NCBI GenBank assembly: GCA_007751255.1
Contig: CP036296.1
Span: 1,364,001 to 1,428,000, forward strand
Length of the DNA: 64,000 nucleotides
From: Engelhardtia mirabilis
GTDB lineage: Bacteria > Planctomycetota > UBA1135 > GCA-002686595
Direction: 5' to 3'
Positions 53,772 to 63,118 of this stretch are shown here, one piece after another; positions within the stretch are counted from its first letter, which is position 1; each line of letters starts with the position of its first letter. The notes under the pieces were generated by a model, which saw only the letters and a program-made list of their open reading frames with translations, was not told the origin of the DNA and did not search any database. The translations under genes were made by a program, and so were the position numbers.

Positions 53772-54854
53772 TCAGTTCTGGAACAGCGACACGCACTGGA
53801 TCCGGCGGCTGCCGGCGCTGTCGTGAACCGCGAACGAGCCCCCCGGACGCATGGAGGCCGAGCCCCAGGCCCCGTCCTTGCGGACCGCGTAGAAGCTCAC
53901 GTTGAAGTTCGGCTCGCCCTTCTCGTTCAAGAGATGCGGCCGCCGCGTGCGGTCGGCGATGCGCTTCAGCACCGCTAGGCAGGCGTCCGTGGGCGCCAGG
54001 CCGTTCTCGAGCTCGCGCACGATCGAGAAGGCCCCGCAGGACTGGATCACCGCCTCGCCGCGGCCGGTGGCGCCGGCCGATCCGAAGGCGTTGTCGCAGT
54101 ACATGCCCGCGCCGACGATGGGGGAGTCGCCCACGCGGCCGGGGATCTTCCAGGACAGGCCGCTGGTGGTCGTGACGCAGCCGATGTCCCCGGCGGCGGT
54201 GACCCCCGACGCGTGGATCGTGCCGGTGGTGTAGGGGATCTCGAGCTGGCCCTCGGTCTGCAACTGCTGGTCGGGGTCGAGCCAGTCGTCGTCGGGGCTC
54301 AGGCGCGTCTTCCAACGCAGCCACGCCGCGCGCGCCTGGTCGGTCAGCAGGTTCTGCTCGGGGAAGCCGTGGGCCAGGGCGAAGCGCTTCGCCCCCTCGC
54401 CGACGATCATCACGTGGTCGGTGCGCTTGAGCACGAGCAGCGCCACCTGCGACGGGTGCATGATGTCCTCGATGCAGCCCACCGAACCGGCGCGGTGGGT
54501 CGGGCCGTGCATCACGCTCGAGTCGAGCTGCACCACGCCGTCTTCGTTGGGCAGCCCGCCGTAACCCACGGACATGTCGTTCGGGTCCGCCTCGACGATG
54601 CCGACCCCGGCCACCACGGCATCGAGCGGGTCCGTGCCCGCGCGGATCAACTCCATCGCGCGGTCCACCGCCGCGACGCCGTTGCCCGACGCGATCACGC
54701 AGGCGCCGCGATGGGCGTGGCCCTGTGCGACGTAGTCGTCCTGGGCCGCGGTGAACGGCCGGGGATCGTCGGCCGCGCGCGCGCGGGCACCGAGGCTCGC
54801 GAGTCCGAAGGCGGCAGCGGAAGAGGTCAGGAGCGAGCGGCGATCGATGGGCAT
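53772..54854 (-). CDS. Tat-exported N4-(beta-N-acetylglucosaminyl)-L-asparaginase
   Basis: 360 residues from ATG 54854. The N-terminus is a twin-arginine signal (MPIDRRSLLTSSAAAFGLAS). The enzyme is an Ntn hydrolase of the glycosylasparaginase family, which cleaves the GlcNAc-Asn bond of glycoasparagines after self-processing. The autocleavage site is the Thr of TTGTIHASGVTAAG; SGLSWKIPGRVGDSPIVGAG is the loop characteristic of aspartylglucosaminidase, and DNAFGSAGATGRGEAVI follows. The N-terminal chain has the expected GAVVAGVGIVEADPND-type region (VAGVGIVEADPNDMSVGYGG). Export fits degradation of glycopeptides outside the cytoplasm, together with the two S9 peptidases in this window. Confidence 0.92.
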   Translation of the reverse strand: MPIDRRSLLTSSAAAFGLASLGARARAADDPRPFTAAQDDYVAQGHAHRGACVIASGNGVAAVDRAMELIRAGTDPLDAVVAGVGIVEADPNDMSVGYGGLPNEDGVVQLDSSVMHGPTHRAGSVGCIEDIMHPSQVALLVLKRTDHVMIVGEGAKRFALAHGFPEQNLLTDQARAAWLRWKTRLSPDDDWLDPDQQLQTEGQLEIPYTTGTIHASGVTAAGDIGCVTTTSGLSWKIPGRVGDSPIVGAGMYCDNAFGSAGATGRGEAVIQSCGAFSIVRELENGLAPTDACLAVLKRIADRTRRPHLLNEKGEPNFNVSFYAVRKDGAWGSASMRPGGSFAVHDSAGSRRIQCVSLFQN

Positions 54855-54939
54855 GGTTCGAGCGTTGAGCGTGTCGGGATGGGCCGCAGATCCTACTGGC
54901 GACGCGCGAGCCTTGGCGGCCGGGCCGCACGATCGAGAC

Positions 54940-57897
54940 TCAGGGTCTGGTGACCAGTGCCGGTCGTGGTCCGCGGATCGTGACCGCGCCGGTATCGCTC
55001 GACGGCACCCGCTCGAGCACCGCGGTGGGAGCGTCGACCCAGCCCATGGCCGCGCGCACCTCGGCGGCCCGTGGCCCCGCCGGGTCAGCATCGGTCAGCG
55101 CGGCCCACTGAGTCGGAGTCGGGTTGCCGGTCGCGACCCACCAGGTCCGGCCGCCGTCGTCCACGACCCGGGTGAAGTCGAGCGCGGGCCTAGTCCGTAC
55201 CTCGGCGCTCCCGTCGAGGCCCTCCACGGCTCCGGTCAACACGTGGGCGAAGCGGCCGGGGCGCTCGCCTCCCCCTGCCACCAGACCCAGGGGCGCATCG
55301 GATTGGTCGCCGCCGGCGCCCCTCGACTCCAGCGCGCTCGAGAGTCGCGCCCACGTCGCGATCATCCCGCGCCCGTCGCCGGGGCGTGCGGGACCGTCGA
55401 GGACCAAGGTCAGGTGCTCGGCGTCCCCCGGGGCCCCGATGCTCCGCAGCAAGTCCCGTTGGCCGACGAGGCGTTCGACCTGGGCGCAGACCTCGGCCGC
55501 CGCCGCTCTCGGCGCGCCCGAGCCCCCGGCCAGGGCGTCGGTCGTCGCCGTCACCAGGCGCTGGGCCGCTCCCGTGGTCGGGCCCGCGAAGTCGGCGGAC
55601 CAGCGCGCCTCGGCGGCCACGAAGTAGTTGCGTTGGGCGACGAGGCCGATCACCGCGGCCGCCAGGGCCGTGCCGGCCAGGACCTGCAGGGTGTGGCGCC
55701 GCGCCCAACGCGCCGCGCGTCGCGCCGGGCCGGGACGCCGCGCGCGGATCGGGCGCCCCTCGGCGAAGGCGCGCAGGTCCGCGGCGAAGTCCGCCATCGA
55801 CGCGTAGCGCTCGTCGCGGACCTTCTCGAGCGCGGTGGAGCAGATCGTGCCCAGGTCCGCCGGCAGGCGCGTGACGATGTGCGAGAGGGGCGTGGGCCGC
55901 TCGTGCAGCACCTTGTGTTGGATCAACTGGGCCGAGTCGGCCTCGAAGGGATGCACGCCTGAAAGCGCCTCATAGAGGCAAATGCCCAGGGAGAAGACGT
56001 CGCTGCGTCCGTCGATCGCGTAGAGGTCCGGGTTGATCTGCTCGGGGCTCATGTAGCGCGGCGTGCCGACGCGCTCGTGGGTCTGCGTGCTGCCCAGTCG
56101 ATCCAGGGCCCGCGCCGTGCCGAAGTCGGTGATGCGCGGCCGCCCGTCGTTGCCGATCAGCACGTTGCGCGGCTTCACGTCGCGGTGGACGATGTGGTGC
56201 TCGTGGACGGCGGCGAGGGCCTCGGCCAGCTCGGCGAAGAACAGAGCACGGTTGCGAAAGCTCTCCGCGCGCCGACCGCCGGTGAGCGACGCACCGGCCT
56301 CCAGCGTCTGGGGGCCGTCGCCGGCGCCGAACTCGTTGTCGATCACCGAGCGCAGGGTGCGCGCGCCCTCGACCAACTCCATGGCGATCCACAAGAGGCC
56401 GTGGGTCTCGCCGCTCTGGTAGACGCGCACGATGCCCGGGTGCTCGCAGCGGGCGGTGGCCTTGGCCTCCAGCTCGAAGCGATCGACCTGGCTCTGGGTG
56501 CGCCCCTCGACGGCCACGATCTTGAGCGCCACCGGCCGCTCGACCACCGTGTCGAAGGCCTCCCAGATCTCCCCCTGTTGGCCGCGGTCGAAGAAGCGGA
56601 TCAGGCGGAAGGGTCCCAGGTACTGACCCGGATGGCCGCAATTCGGGTTGTAGGCCTCGCCGGTCGCCTCGCCGGCGCGGGGGGCGTCTTGGCCCGGCAG
56701 CACTTGGAGCGGCAGGTTGTCGAGGAAGCGTTCCAGGTCCTCGGCCAGGGCGTGGGCCGAGGGGTAGCGCAGGTCGCGGTCCTTCTCGAGGCAGCGGGCG
56801 CAGATCGCCTGCAGCTTGCGCGGCACCCGCCGGCGCGGGTCGGTCGGCGGCTCGGCGTTCTTGGTGACGATCTTCTCGAGGATCTCGCGCCGGGCGTCCT
56901 CGGGGTCGGGGAGGCGACTCTCGAAGGGGCGGCGCAGGCTCAGCGCCTCGTACAGCATCACGCCCAGGGAGAAGATGTCGGTGCGCTCGTCGAGGCCGTA
57001 GACCTGGCCGGCGACCTGCTCCGGGCTCATGTAGCTGGGCGTGCCGGTCATGCCGTACTCGCCCCGCGCGCGCCGCTCGCCGTGCAGGGTCTCGCGCAGG
57101 AGCGCCAGCCCGAAGTCGGCGATCTTGGGCTCGCCGGTCTCGGTCACCAGCACGTTGACCGGCTTCAGATCGCGGTGCAGCACCCCATGGCTGTGGGCGT
57201 AGGCCACCGCGCGGGCCAGGGCCAGGAAGAACACGACCGTCTGGCGGTCGAGGCCCTCGGGCGGCTCTTCGCCGGCCTCGAGCGCCCTGCGCCGCTCCTC
57301 GAGCAGGTCCGCGAAGCTGCGTCGTCCGTCGACCAGCTCCTGGGCGATCCACATTCGTCCCTCGCACTCGCCCGTGTCGTGCACGGTCACGATGTGGGCC
57401 TGCTTGAGCCGCGCCATGGCCCGCGCCTCGCGCTCGAACAGGGCGCGCGCGCGGGCGCTGGCGGCGTCGCGACGCAGGATCTTGAGCGCTACGCAGCGGC
57501 CCAGGCTCTGTTGGTGAGCCTCCCAGACCTCGCCCATGGCTCCCCGACCGATAGCGCCCAGCAGCGTGTAGTCGCCGACCACGGCACCGGCCTCGAGCGC
57601 GCCGGGCCCATGGCGGTCGAGCAGCTCGTCCACGTCCTCGTCGCTGAGCAGGCCGAGCAGGCCGTCGATCAGGACCGAGGGCGATTCGGCCCGTCGAAGG
57701 TCCTGCCCGTCGGGCGGCGGCGCGTGGAGAGTCGACTCGCCCCCGTTCTCGGTCGGCCTGCGCGCCGAAGCCCGACCTGCCGACGAAGCTCCACCTGTGA
57801 GCGGGTCTCCAGCCACCGAAGAGCCGCGGTCGCCCGGGTGCTGCGGGCCCTCACCCTGCCGGGTTCCGGAGTTCACGGCACGCAGGCCACGGCGCAT
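54940..57897 (-). CDS. Membrane Ser/Thr protein kinase with two kinase domains
   Basis: About 985 residues from ATG 57897; the start is uncertain because the first 80 residues are disordered. Kinase 1 (about 105-400) has IGRGAMGEVWEA, VALKI, HRDLKPVNVLV, DFG and TPSYMSPEQ. Kinase 2 (about 425-715) has HRDVKPRNVLI, DFG and TPRYMSPEQ, but its glycine loop is altered (FFDRGQQGEIW), so ATP binding may be weaker. A basic stretch (RARRPGPARRAARWARR) and one membrane helix (LAGTALAAAVIGLVAQ, near 740-755) follow, then about 230 extracytoplasmic residues with a weak resemblance (NPTPTQWAALTDAD) to formylglycine-generating-enzyme-like domains. Such Hanks-type receptor kinases are abundant in Planctomycetota. 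Divergent from the DPP-IV-like gene. Confidence 0.9.
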   Translation of the reverse strand: MRRGLRAVNSGTRQGEGPQHPGDRGSSVAGDPLTGGASSAGRASARRPTENGGESTLHAPPPDGQDLRRAESPSVLIDGLLGLLSDEDVDELLDRHGPGALEAGAVVGDYTLLGAIGRGAMGEVWEAHQQSLGRCVALKILRRDAASARARALFEREARAMARLKQAHIVTVHDTGECEGRMWIAQELVDGRRSFADLLEERRRALEAGEEPPEGLDRQTVVFFLALARAVAYAHSHGVLHRDLKPVNVLVTETGEPKIADFGLALLRETLHGERRARGEYGMTGTPSYMSPEQVAGQVYGLDERTDIFSLGVMLYEALSLRRPFESRLPDPEDARREILEKIVTKNAEPPTDPRRRVPRKLQAICARCLEKDRDLRYPSAHALAEDLERFLDNLPLQVLPGQDAPRAGEATGEAYNPNCGHPGQYLGPFRLIRFFDRGQQGEIWEAFDTVVERPVALKIVAVEGRTQSQVDRFELEAKATARCEHPGIVRVYQSGETHGLLWIAMELVEGARTLRSVIDNEFGAGDGPQTLEAGASLTGGRRAESFRNRALFFAELAEALAAVHEHHIVHRDVKPRNVLIGNDGRPRITDFGTARALDRLGSTQTHERVGTPRYMSPEQINPDLYAIDGRSDVFSLGICLYEALSGVHPFEADSAQLIQHKVLHERPTPLSHIVTRLPADLGTICSTALEKVRDERYASMADFAADLRAFAEGRPIRARRPGPARRAARWARRHTLQVLAGTALAAAVIGLVAQRNYFVAAEARWSADFAGPTTGAAQRLVTATTDALAGGSGAPRAAAAEVCAQVERLVGQRDLLRSIGAPGDAEHLTLVLDGPARPGDGRGMIATWARLSSALESRGAGGDQSDAPLGLVAGGGERPGRFAHVLTGAVEGLDGSAEVRTRPALDFTRVVDDGGRTWWVATGNPTPTQWAALTDADPAGPRAAEVRAAMGWVDAPTAVLERVPSSDTGAVTIRGPRPALVTRP

Positions 57898-58135
57898 GGG
57901 CCACGGGACCACATGCGTCGTGCTCTGATTCCAACTTCCTTCTGGGGGGGCATGTCCGGCGGGAGGACCGTGACCTCGTCGATGCGTCGAACAGAACGGG
58001 AACCGACACCTGAAGGAACGCAAACCGACTTCCAAGCCCCGGGGAAAGAACCGAATTTGTCGCTCCTGGTCCGGAAGTCCGGCGCAACCCCGGCGCAACC
58101 GCCGCTCGTTATGCTGCGCGGCCCCGAGGACCCCC

Positions 58136-60310
58136 ATGCACCTATTCGCACACCTGACCGTCATCGCGGCCCTGGCCGCCCCGTCCCACCTCCAGGAAGC
58201 GCCGGACGCGCAGGCGCAGACGATCCAGCGCCTGACCATCGAAGACGTCCTGCAGGGGGTGGGCTGGACCACCCGAGCCGAGGGGGTGCGCTGGGCCTGG
58301 GACGGGCTGCACCTCGCGGTGGGCGAGGGGGATCAAGCTGTCTGGCTGGACCCGGCGACCCTCGAGGAGGTCCCGGCCCTGGCCGAACCGGAGGAGGTGG
58401 AGGACGAGGCGGCGCGGCCGCCGCGCCTGCGGGTGCGCGAGAACGAGCTGGTGCTCGAGCGCCCCGGGGCCGGTGAGGACGGCGAGACCCAGCGCACGGT
58501 CCTGACCACGGACGGGGGCAACAAGTCGCTCGCGACCCTCAGCCCCGACGGCAGCCGAGCCTCCTACGTACGCGACGGCGACCTGCTTGTCGTGCCGGCC
58601 ACGGGCGGCGAGAGCTGGGCCGTGGCCGCGGCGTCGGGCGAGGAGGTCCTCGAGGGCGTCCTCGACTGGGTCTACCAGGAGGAGATCTACGGTCGCGGCG
58701 ACTTCCGCGGCCACTGGTGGAGCCCGGACAGCGCCTCCCTGGCCTTCCTGCGCCTGGACCAGCGCGAGGTGCCGGTCTTCCCGATCGTCGACCACATTCC
58801 GAACGACTTCCTGCAGGGCCAGCGCGGCGCCGAGCTCGAGTTGACCCGCTACCCCAAGTCCGGCGATTCGAATCCCGTCGTCGGCGTGGGCCTGGCGCGC
58901 CCGGGCGACCGCACGGTCCGCTACATCGACCTGTCGGCCTATCCGGAGGACCTGTTGGTGCTGCGCGTGGATTGGGCCCCGGACGGGCGGCTGCTGTTGA
59001 CCCTCTCCGACCGCATCCAGACCTGGGCCGAGCTCGTCGCCGTGGACCCGCAGGCGGTGGATTCGCAGACCGTGCAGCCCACCACCCTGCTGCGCGAGGA
59101 GTCGGAGACCTGGGTCAACCGGCCCGAGCCACCCCTGTGGTTGAAGGACGGCTCGTTCCTGTGGCAGAGCGAGCGCAGCGGCTACCGGCACATCGAGCAC
59201 CGCGCCGCGGACGGCTCGGTGGTGCGCGCGATCACCTCCGGGGACTGGCAGGTGCGCCGCATCCTCGAGGTCGATGAGGAGGCCGGAGTGCTCTGGTTCG
59301 AGGGCACCCGCGACGGGGCGATCGGCTCCAACGTCTACCGGGTCGGCCTCGACGGCCAGGGGCTGGTGCGCCTGACGCCCGGCAACGGCTGGCACTCGGC
59401 CCGCTTCGACGACGCGCGGCGCTACCTGGTCGACACCGTGTCGAGTGTCTCCGAGCCCCCGCACTCGCGCTTGGTCGACGGCGTCAGCGGCGAGGTTCTG
59501 CGCGAGTTCGCGCCGGCCAAGGTCGTTGCCGATCGGTCGTTCGTCGCGCCCCAGCGCTTGACCATCGTGGCGCGTGACGGCTATCCCTTGGACGCGACCG
59601 TGATCGTCCCCGCGAGCCGAACCGAGGGCGCGCGCCTGCCGGTCTTCCTGGACACCTACTCGGGCCCCGACGCGCCGACGGTAAGCAATCGCTGGCAGCC
59701 GAGCACCTGGCACCAGTTCCTGGCCCAGGAGGGCGTGATCGTGCTGCAGGTCAACGTGCGCACGGCCAGCGGCCGCGGACAGGCGCACACGGGGCTGGCC
59801 TACCGCCAGCTCGGGGTGGTCGAGCTGCGCGACCTGGAAGACGCCGTGGACCACGTGGTCGCGGCCTACGGCGCCGACCCGGCCCGGGTCGCGATCAGCG
59901 GTTGGAGCTACGGCGGATTCATGGCCGGCTTCGCCCTGACCCACTCGGACAAGTTCGCCCTGGGCTTCGCCGGCGCCGGCGTCCACGACTGGCAGCTCTA
60001 CGACACGATCTACACGGAACGCTACATGTCGACGCCGATCGACAACCCCGAGGGCTATGCGGCCAGTTCGGTGATCGGCGCGGCCGGTGACCTCCAAGGT
60101 CACCTGGTGCTCATGCACGGCACCATGGACGACAACGTCCACATGCAGAACACCCTGGGTCTGGTCGACGCCCTGCAGCGGGCCGGCAAGGAGAACTTCG
60201 AGCTGATGCTCTACGTCAACTCGAGGCACGGCGTTCGCAGCCCGCACCTGACGCGCTACCGCTGGCGCGTGTTGCGCGAGCGCTTCGGGCTCGGCCAGGA
60301 CGGGCTCTGA
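58136..60310 (+). CDS. Dipeptidyl-peptidase IV-like secreted peptidase (S9B)
   Basis: 724 residues with a signal peptide (MHLFAHLTVIAALAAPSHL). The DPP-IV N-terminal propeller (about 35-480) includes DWVYQEEIYGRGDFRGHWWS; its EE pair is the DPP-IV signature that binds the substrate amino terminus. The catalytic domain has RVAISGWSYGGFMAGF (Ser in GWSYGG, near residue 591), HGTMDDNVHMQNT (Asp near 665) and NSRHGVRS (His near 699). It removes dipeptides from N-termini, preferentially after Pro or Ala in known members, outside the cytoplasm. Its promoter region faces the kinase gene. The gene ends 34 bases from the convergent CDF transporter stop, with no hairpin between. Confidence 0.95.
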   Translation: MHLFAHLTVIAALAAPSHLQEAPDAQAQTIQRLTIEDVLQGVGWTTRAEGVRWAWDGLHLAVGEGDQAVWLDPATLEEVPALAEPEEVEDEAARPPRLRVRENELVLERPGAGEDGETQRTVLTTDGGNKSLATLSPDGSRASYVRDGDLLVVPATGGESWAVAAASGEEVLEGVLDWVYQEEIYGRGDFRGHWWSPDSASLAFLRLDQREVPVFPIVDHIPNDFLQGQRGAELELTRYPKSGDSNPVVGVGLARPGDRTVRYIDLSAYPEDLLVLRVDWAPDGRLLLTLSDRIQTWAELVAVDPQAVDSQTVQPTTLLREESETWVNRPEPPLWLKDGSFLWQSERSGYRHIEHRAADGSVVRAITSGDWQVRRILEVDEEAGVLWFEGTRDGAIGSNVYRVGLDGQGLVRLTPGNGWHSARFDDARRYLVDTVSSVSEPPHSRLVDGVSGEVLREFAPAKVVADRSFVAPQRLTIVARDGYPLDATVIVPASRTEGARLPVFLDTYSGPDAPTVSNRWQPSTWHQFLAQEGVIVLQVNVRTASGRGQAHTGLAYRQLGVVELRDLEDAVDHVVAAYGADPARVAISGWSYGGFMAGFALTHSDKFALGFAGAGVHDWQLYDTIYTERYMSTPIDNPEGYAASSVIGAAGDLQGHLVLMHGTMDDNVHMQNTLGLVDALQRAGKENFELMLYVNSRHGVRSPHLTRYRWRVLRERFGLGQDGL

Positions 60311-60343
60311 TCCGGGGCGCTCGGGCGCGGGCTGGCGCGGCGT

Positions 60344-61333
60344 TCAGTTCGCGGGGTCCGGGACCCCTGCGCGGCTCTGGTTCTCGGTGTGTGCCACCAC
60401 GTCGTCCAGGCGGTGCTCGTCCACGTCGGCCGGGTCCTGGTGCACCAGCACGTCGCTCGAAGGGTAGACAGAGCGCACCCGCGCGATGACCTCGTCGGCC
60501 ACGTGGTGGGCCTCGCCGAGGCGCATCTGGGGGTCGAGTTCCAAGTGCAATTCGATGAACATGCTGGCGCCCGCCGCGCGGGTGCGAAGGTCGTGCAGCC
60601 CCTGCACCTTGGGCACCGACCGCACCAGGTCCTCGATGCGACTGCGGTCGGAATCCGGCAGCTCGCGGTCCATCAATTCGTCCACGGCGCGGCGCGCGAC
60701 GCCCCAGGCCGTCGCGGCCAGGTAGATCGCGACCAGGGCGCCCATCACGGGGTCGATCCAGGGCGTGTTGGTCCAGTGCTCGACGGCCAGGGCCGCCATC
60801 ACGGCGAAGGCCGAGAGGAAGTCGGTCACGTAGTGGGCCAGGTCGCCGCTGATCGCGATCGAGCCGGTCTCGCGCACCACGTGCCGCTGGTACAGGACCA
60901 GGGCGCCGGTCAGGACCAGGGACAGGACCATCACGCCCAACCCCAGCCCTGTCGACACGACGGGTTCCGGATGACTCAGTGAGCGCCAGGCCTCGGTCAC
61001 GACGAAGACGGCGGAGCCCGCGATCAACGTGGCCTGGACCAGGCTCGACAGGGCCTCGGCCTTGCCGTGGCCGAAGCGGTGGTCGGCGTCGGGCGGCCGC
61101 TGGGCCTTGCGGACGCTGAACAGGGTCAGGGCCGAGGCGGCCAGGTCGGCCAGGCTGTCCACCAGCGACGCCAGGATCGAGACCGAGCCGGTGATCAACG
61201 CCGCCCCGAGCTTGGCTGCCACCAGGGCCGAGGCCACCGTCACGCTGGCGCGGGCGGCGCGGGTGCGCAGCTTCGCATCGCGCGCGAGCGCCGCGTTGCC
61301 TGGGCGATGGGGGTGGAGCACGGCGCCGGTCAT
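60344..61333 (-). CDS. Cation diffusion facilitator (FieF-like)
   Basis: 329 residues from ATG 61333. Six membrane helices and a cytoplasmic C-terminal ferredoxin-like domain match the CDF family. Zn-site residues are in place: DSLADLAAS (two Asp of helix 2, spaced four) and AHYVTDFLS (His and Asp of helix 5), the DD-HD pattern of Zn/Fe exporters such as FieF. HRFGHGKAEALSSLVQ is the conserved helix 2-3 loop. The cytoplasmic domain has GLHDLRTRAAGASMFIELHL and ends with a histidine-containing tail. It exports zinc or ferrous iron using the proton gradient; manganese specificity (DD-DD) is unlikely. Confidence 0.93.
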   Translation of the reverse strand: MTGAVLHPHRPGNAALARDAKLRTRAARASVTVASALVAAKLGAALITGSVSILASLVDSLADLAASALTLFSVRKAQRPPDADHRFGHGKAEALSSLVQATLIAGSAVFVVTEAWRSLSHPEPVVSTGLGLGVMVLSLVLTGALVLYQRHVVRETGSIAISGDLAHYVTDFLSAFAVMAALAVEHWTNTPWIDPVMGALVAIYLAATAWGVARRAVDELMDRELPDSDRSRIEDLVRSVPKVQGLHDLRTRAAGASMFIELHLELDPQMRLGEAHHVADEVIARVRSVYPSSDVLVHQDPADVDEHRLDDVVAHTENQSRAGVPDPAN

Positions 61334-61537
61334 CGGGACAGTCTGGCAGACCGGGCCCACAGCTCGAACCCTCGACCCGGGGGCCCGGGCCCGCGCCGCG
61401 GCGCTCGCGACGCTGCGCGAGCGGGCGCGCGAGGCGAGTGGGTGCCATCGGCGGCCTCGAGCGACTCCGCGATCGCGGCCTTCGGCACCGTCGTGGGGGC
61501 GGTCGATCGCGAGCCAGCCCCGAACGCGCCCCGGGGC

Positions 61538-62017
61538 TCAGTACGGCACGCGATCGGAGAAGCGCGCCCAGGCCTCGAAGGGGCCGCGGCCCTCGTCGGC
61601 CAGGCGGCGTTCGGTGGCCAGGCTGCGCTCGCCGGCGGGCAGGGGCAGCTCGTCGTAGAGCCGCGCGTCGTCGAAGCCGGCCGCCGCGGCGTCGTCGCGC
61701 CCGCCGGCGAAGACCAGGCGCTCGAGGCGCGACCAGTAGATCGCGCCCAGGCACATGGGGCAGGGCTCGCAGGAGCTGTAGAGCGTGCAGCCGGCGAGCA
61801 GGTGGGTCCCCAGGGATTCGCAGGCGGCGCGGATCGCGGTGACCTCCGCGTGGGCTGTCGGGTCGCAGCCGCTGACCACGCCGTTGGTCCCGCGGGCGAT
61901 CACCTGGCCGTTCTTCACGATCACGGCGCCGAAGGGGCCGCCGCCCGAGCCAGCGGATTCGGTGGCGAGGCGCAGGGCTTCGCGCAGGTGGAGATCGTCG
62001 TCGGAGGGAACGGGCAT
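61538..62017 (-). CDS. guaD: Guanine deaminase (GuaD-type)
   Basis: 159 residues from ATG 62017. It belongs to the zinc cytidine-deaminase-like fold: DPTAHAEVTAIRAAC gives the HAE proton shuttle and zinc histidine, and SCEPCPMCLGAIYWSRLERL the two zinc cysteines. Closest remembered match is Bacillus subtilis GuaD along the full length: GGPFGAVIVKNGQVIARG, AGFDDARLYDELPLPAGERS, and the C-terminal tail AWARFSDRVPY that closes the active site. It converts guanine to xanthine in the cytoplasm for purine salvage. The region between it and the CDF gene (204 bases) contains nothing recognisable. A tRNA adenosine deaminase (TadA) role is less likely given the tail. Confidence 0.9.
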   Translation of the reverse strand: MPVPSDDDLHLREALRLATESAGSGGGPFGAVIVKNGQVIARGTNGVVSGCDPTAHAEVTAIRAACESLGTHLLAGCTLYSSCEPCPMCLGAIYWSRLERLVFAGGRDDAAAAGFDDARLYDELPLPAGERSLATERRLADEGRGPFEAWARFSDRVPY

Positions 62018-62134
62018 GGGTTTGGCACAGATGGCGGCGAGAGACGTTAGCAGGACACGGAGCCCGAGAAACCCTCGCCGTGGCCGGAGCAGACTCCGGC
62101 TAGCATTGGCCGGCCCCGCCGCCAGGACGATTCC

Positions 62135-63118
62135 ATGCCGAAACAAGCAGCCACCGAGTCTCATCGGAATCCATCTCCGGGACCCAGCCGGGGCCTGGTT
62201 CTCCTGCTCGTCACGATCTTCGGCGTCGGCGGCGGGATCAGCTGCGCCGGCTGCGCCAAGGCCGCCGATCCGGTGGTCGAGCACGGCGCTCCGACGGCGA
62301 CGGGGCCGGGTGCGGCGAATGGCACGGGGGCGAATGGCACGGCGGCGAATGAATCGGCGGGGGGTGGTGTCGCCGAGCCCGTCCAACCGCAAGCGCCCCA
62401 GCCGGCCGTGGGCCCCGCGCCGGTGCACGGCTATCGAGTGCTGGCGGAGTTCACCCACGACTTCCGCTCCTTCACCCAGGGCCTCGTCTTCGCCGAGGGT
62501 CAGTTGTACGAGAGCGCCGGCAAGTACGCCGCGTCCGACCTGCGCCGGGTGGACCTGGTCACCGGTGAGGTGCTCGAGCGTCGGCGCCTGGCGGGGAACT
62601 ACTTCGCCGAGGGACTGGCGGCCGTCGGCGAGCGGCTGATCCAACTGACCTGGCAGAACGGCAAGGCCTTCGTCTACGACCGCACGACCTTCGAGAAGAT
62701 CGGCGAGTTCCCCCTCGCCGGCGAGGGTTGGGGCCTGACCTACGACGGCGAGCGGCTGATCCTGTCCGACGGCACCGAGTACCTGCGTTTCCTGGATCCG
62801 GAAACCTTCGCGCAGCTCGGGACTGTGCGCGTGACCGACGACGGCCGTCCGATTCAACGCATCAACGAACTGGAATTCGTGCGCGGCGAGGTCTGGGCCA
62901 ACATCTGGCAGACGAATCGCATCGCGCGCATCGACCCGCAGACGGGTCGCGTCAACTCCTGGGTCGACCTGACGGGCATCATCGACGTGAACCCCGTCCT
63001 CGTGGGCGGCGAGCCCCAGAACGTGCTCAACGGGATCGCCTTCGAGCCGATCACGCAGCAGCTCTACGTGACAGGCAAGAACTGGCCCAAGCTGTTCCAG
63101 ATCGAAGTCGTCGAGTGA
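62135..63118 (+). CDS. Glutaminyl-peptide cyclotransferase (plant/bacterial type)
   Basis: 327 residues. The N-terminus is a signal with a possible lipobox (FGVGGGISCAGC), then a low-complexity linker with repeated GANGT/AAN units (about residues 58-75). The catalytic five-bladed propeller (about 95-327) has FTHDFRSFTQGLVFAEGQLY, ESAGKYAASDLRRVDLVTG, YFAEGLAAVGERLIQLTWQN, GWGLTYDGERLILSDGTEYL, RINELEFVRGEVWANIWQT and VLNGIAFEPITQQLYVTGKN, the family signature blocks. It converts N-terminal Gln to pyroglutamate on exported peptides. The stop overlaps the next start (GTGA at 63115-63118). Confidence 0.93.
   Translation: MPKQAATESHRNPSPGPSRGLVLLLVTIFGVGGGISCAGCAKAADPVVEHGAPTATGPGAANGTGANGTAANESAGGGVAEPVQPQAPQPAVGPAPVHGYRVLAEFTHDFRSFTQGLVFAEGQLYESAGKYAASDLRRVDLVTGEVLERRRLAGNYFAEGLAAVGERLIQLTWQNGKAFVYDRTTFEKIGEFPLAGEGWGLTYDGERLILSDGTEYLRFLDPETFAQLGTVRVTDDGRPIQRINELEFVRGEVWANIWQTNRIARIDPQTGRVNSWVDLTGIIDVNPVLVGGEPQNVLNGIAFEPITQQLYVTGKNWPKLFQIEVVE

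Noticed and set aside
58142-60247. 701-codon minus-strand open frame opposite the DPP-IV-like gene
   Set aside because: The plus strand carries complete S9B motifs; the antisense product has no domain.
61334-61537. Possible small gene between the CDF and guanine deaminase genes
   Set aside because: 204 bases with no plausible start, Shine-Dalgarno or recognisable product.
62310-62355. Short tandem repeat of about 15 bases in the glutaminyl cyclase gene
   Set aside because: It encodes a low-complexity linker (GANGT units) after the signal peptide; not a mobile or regulatory repeat.
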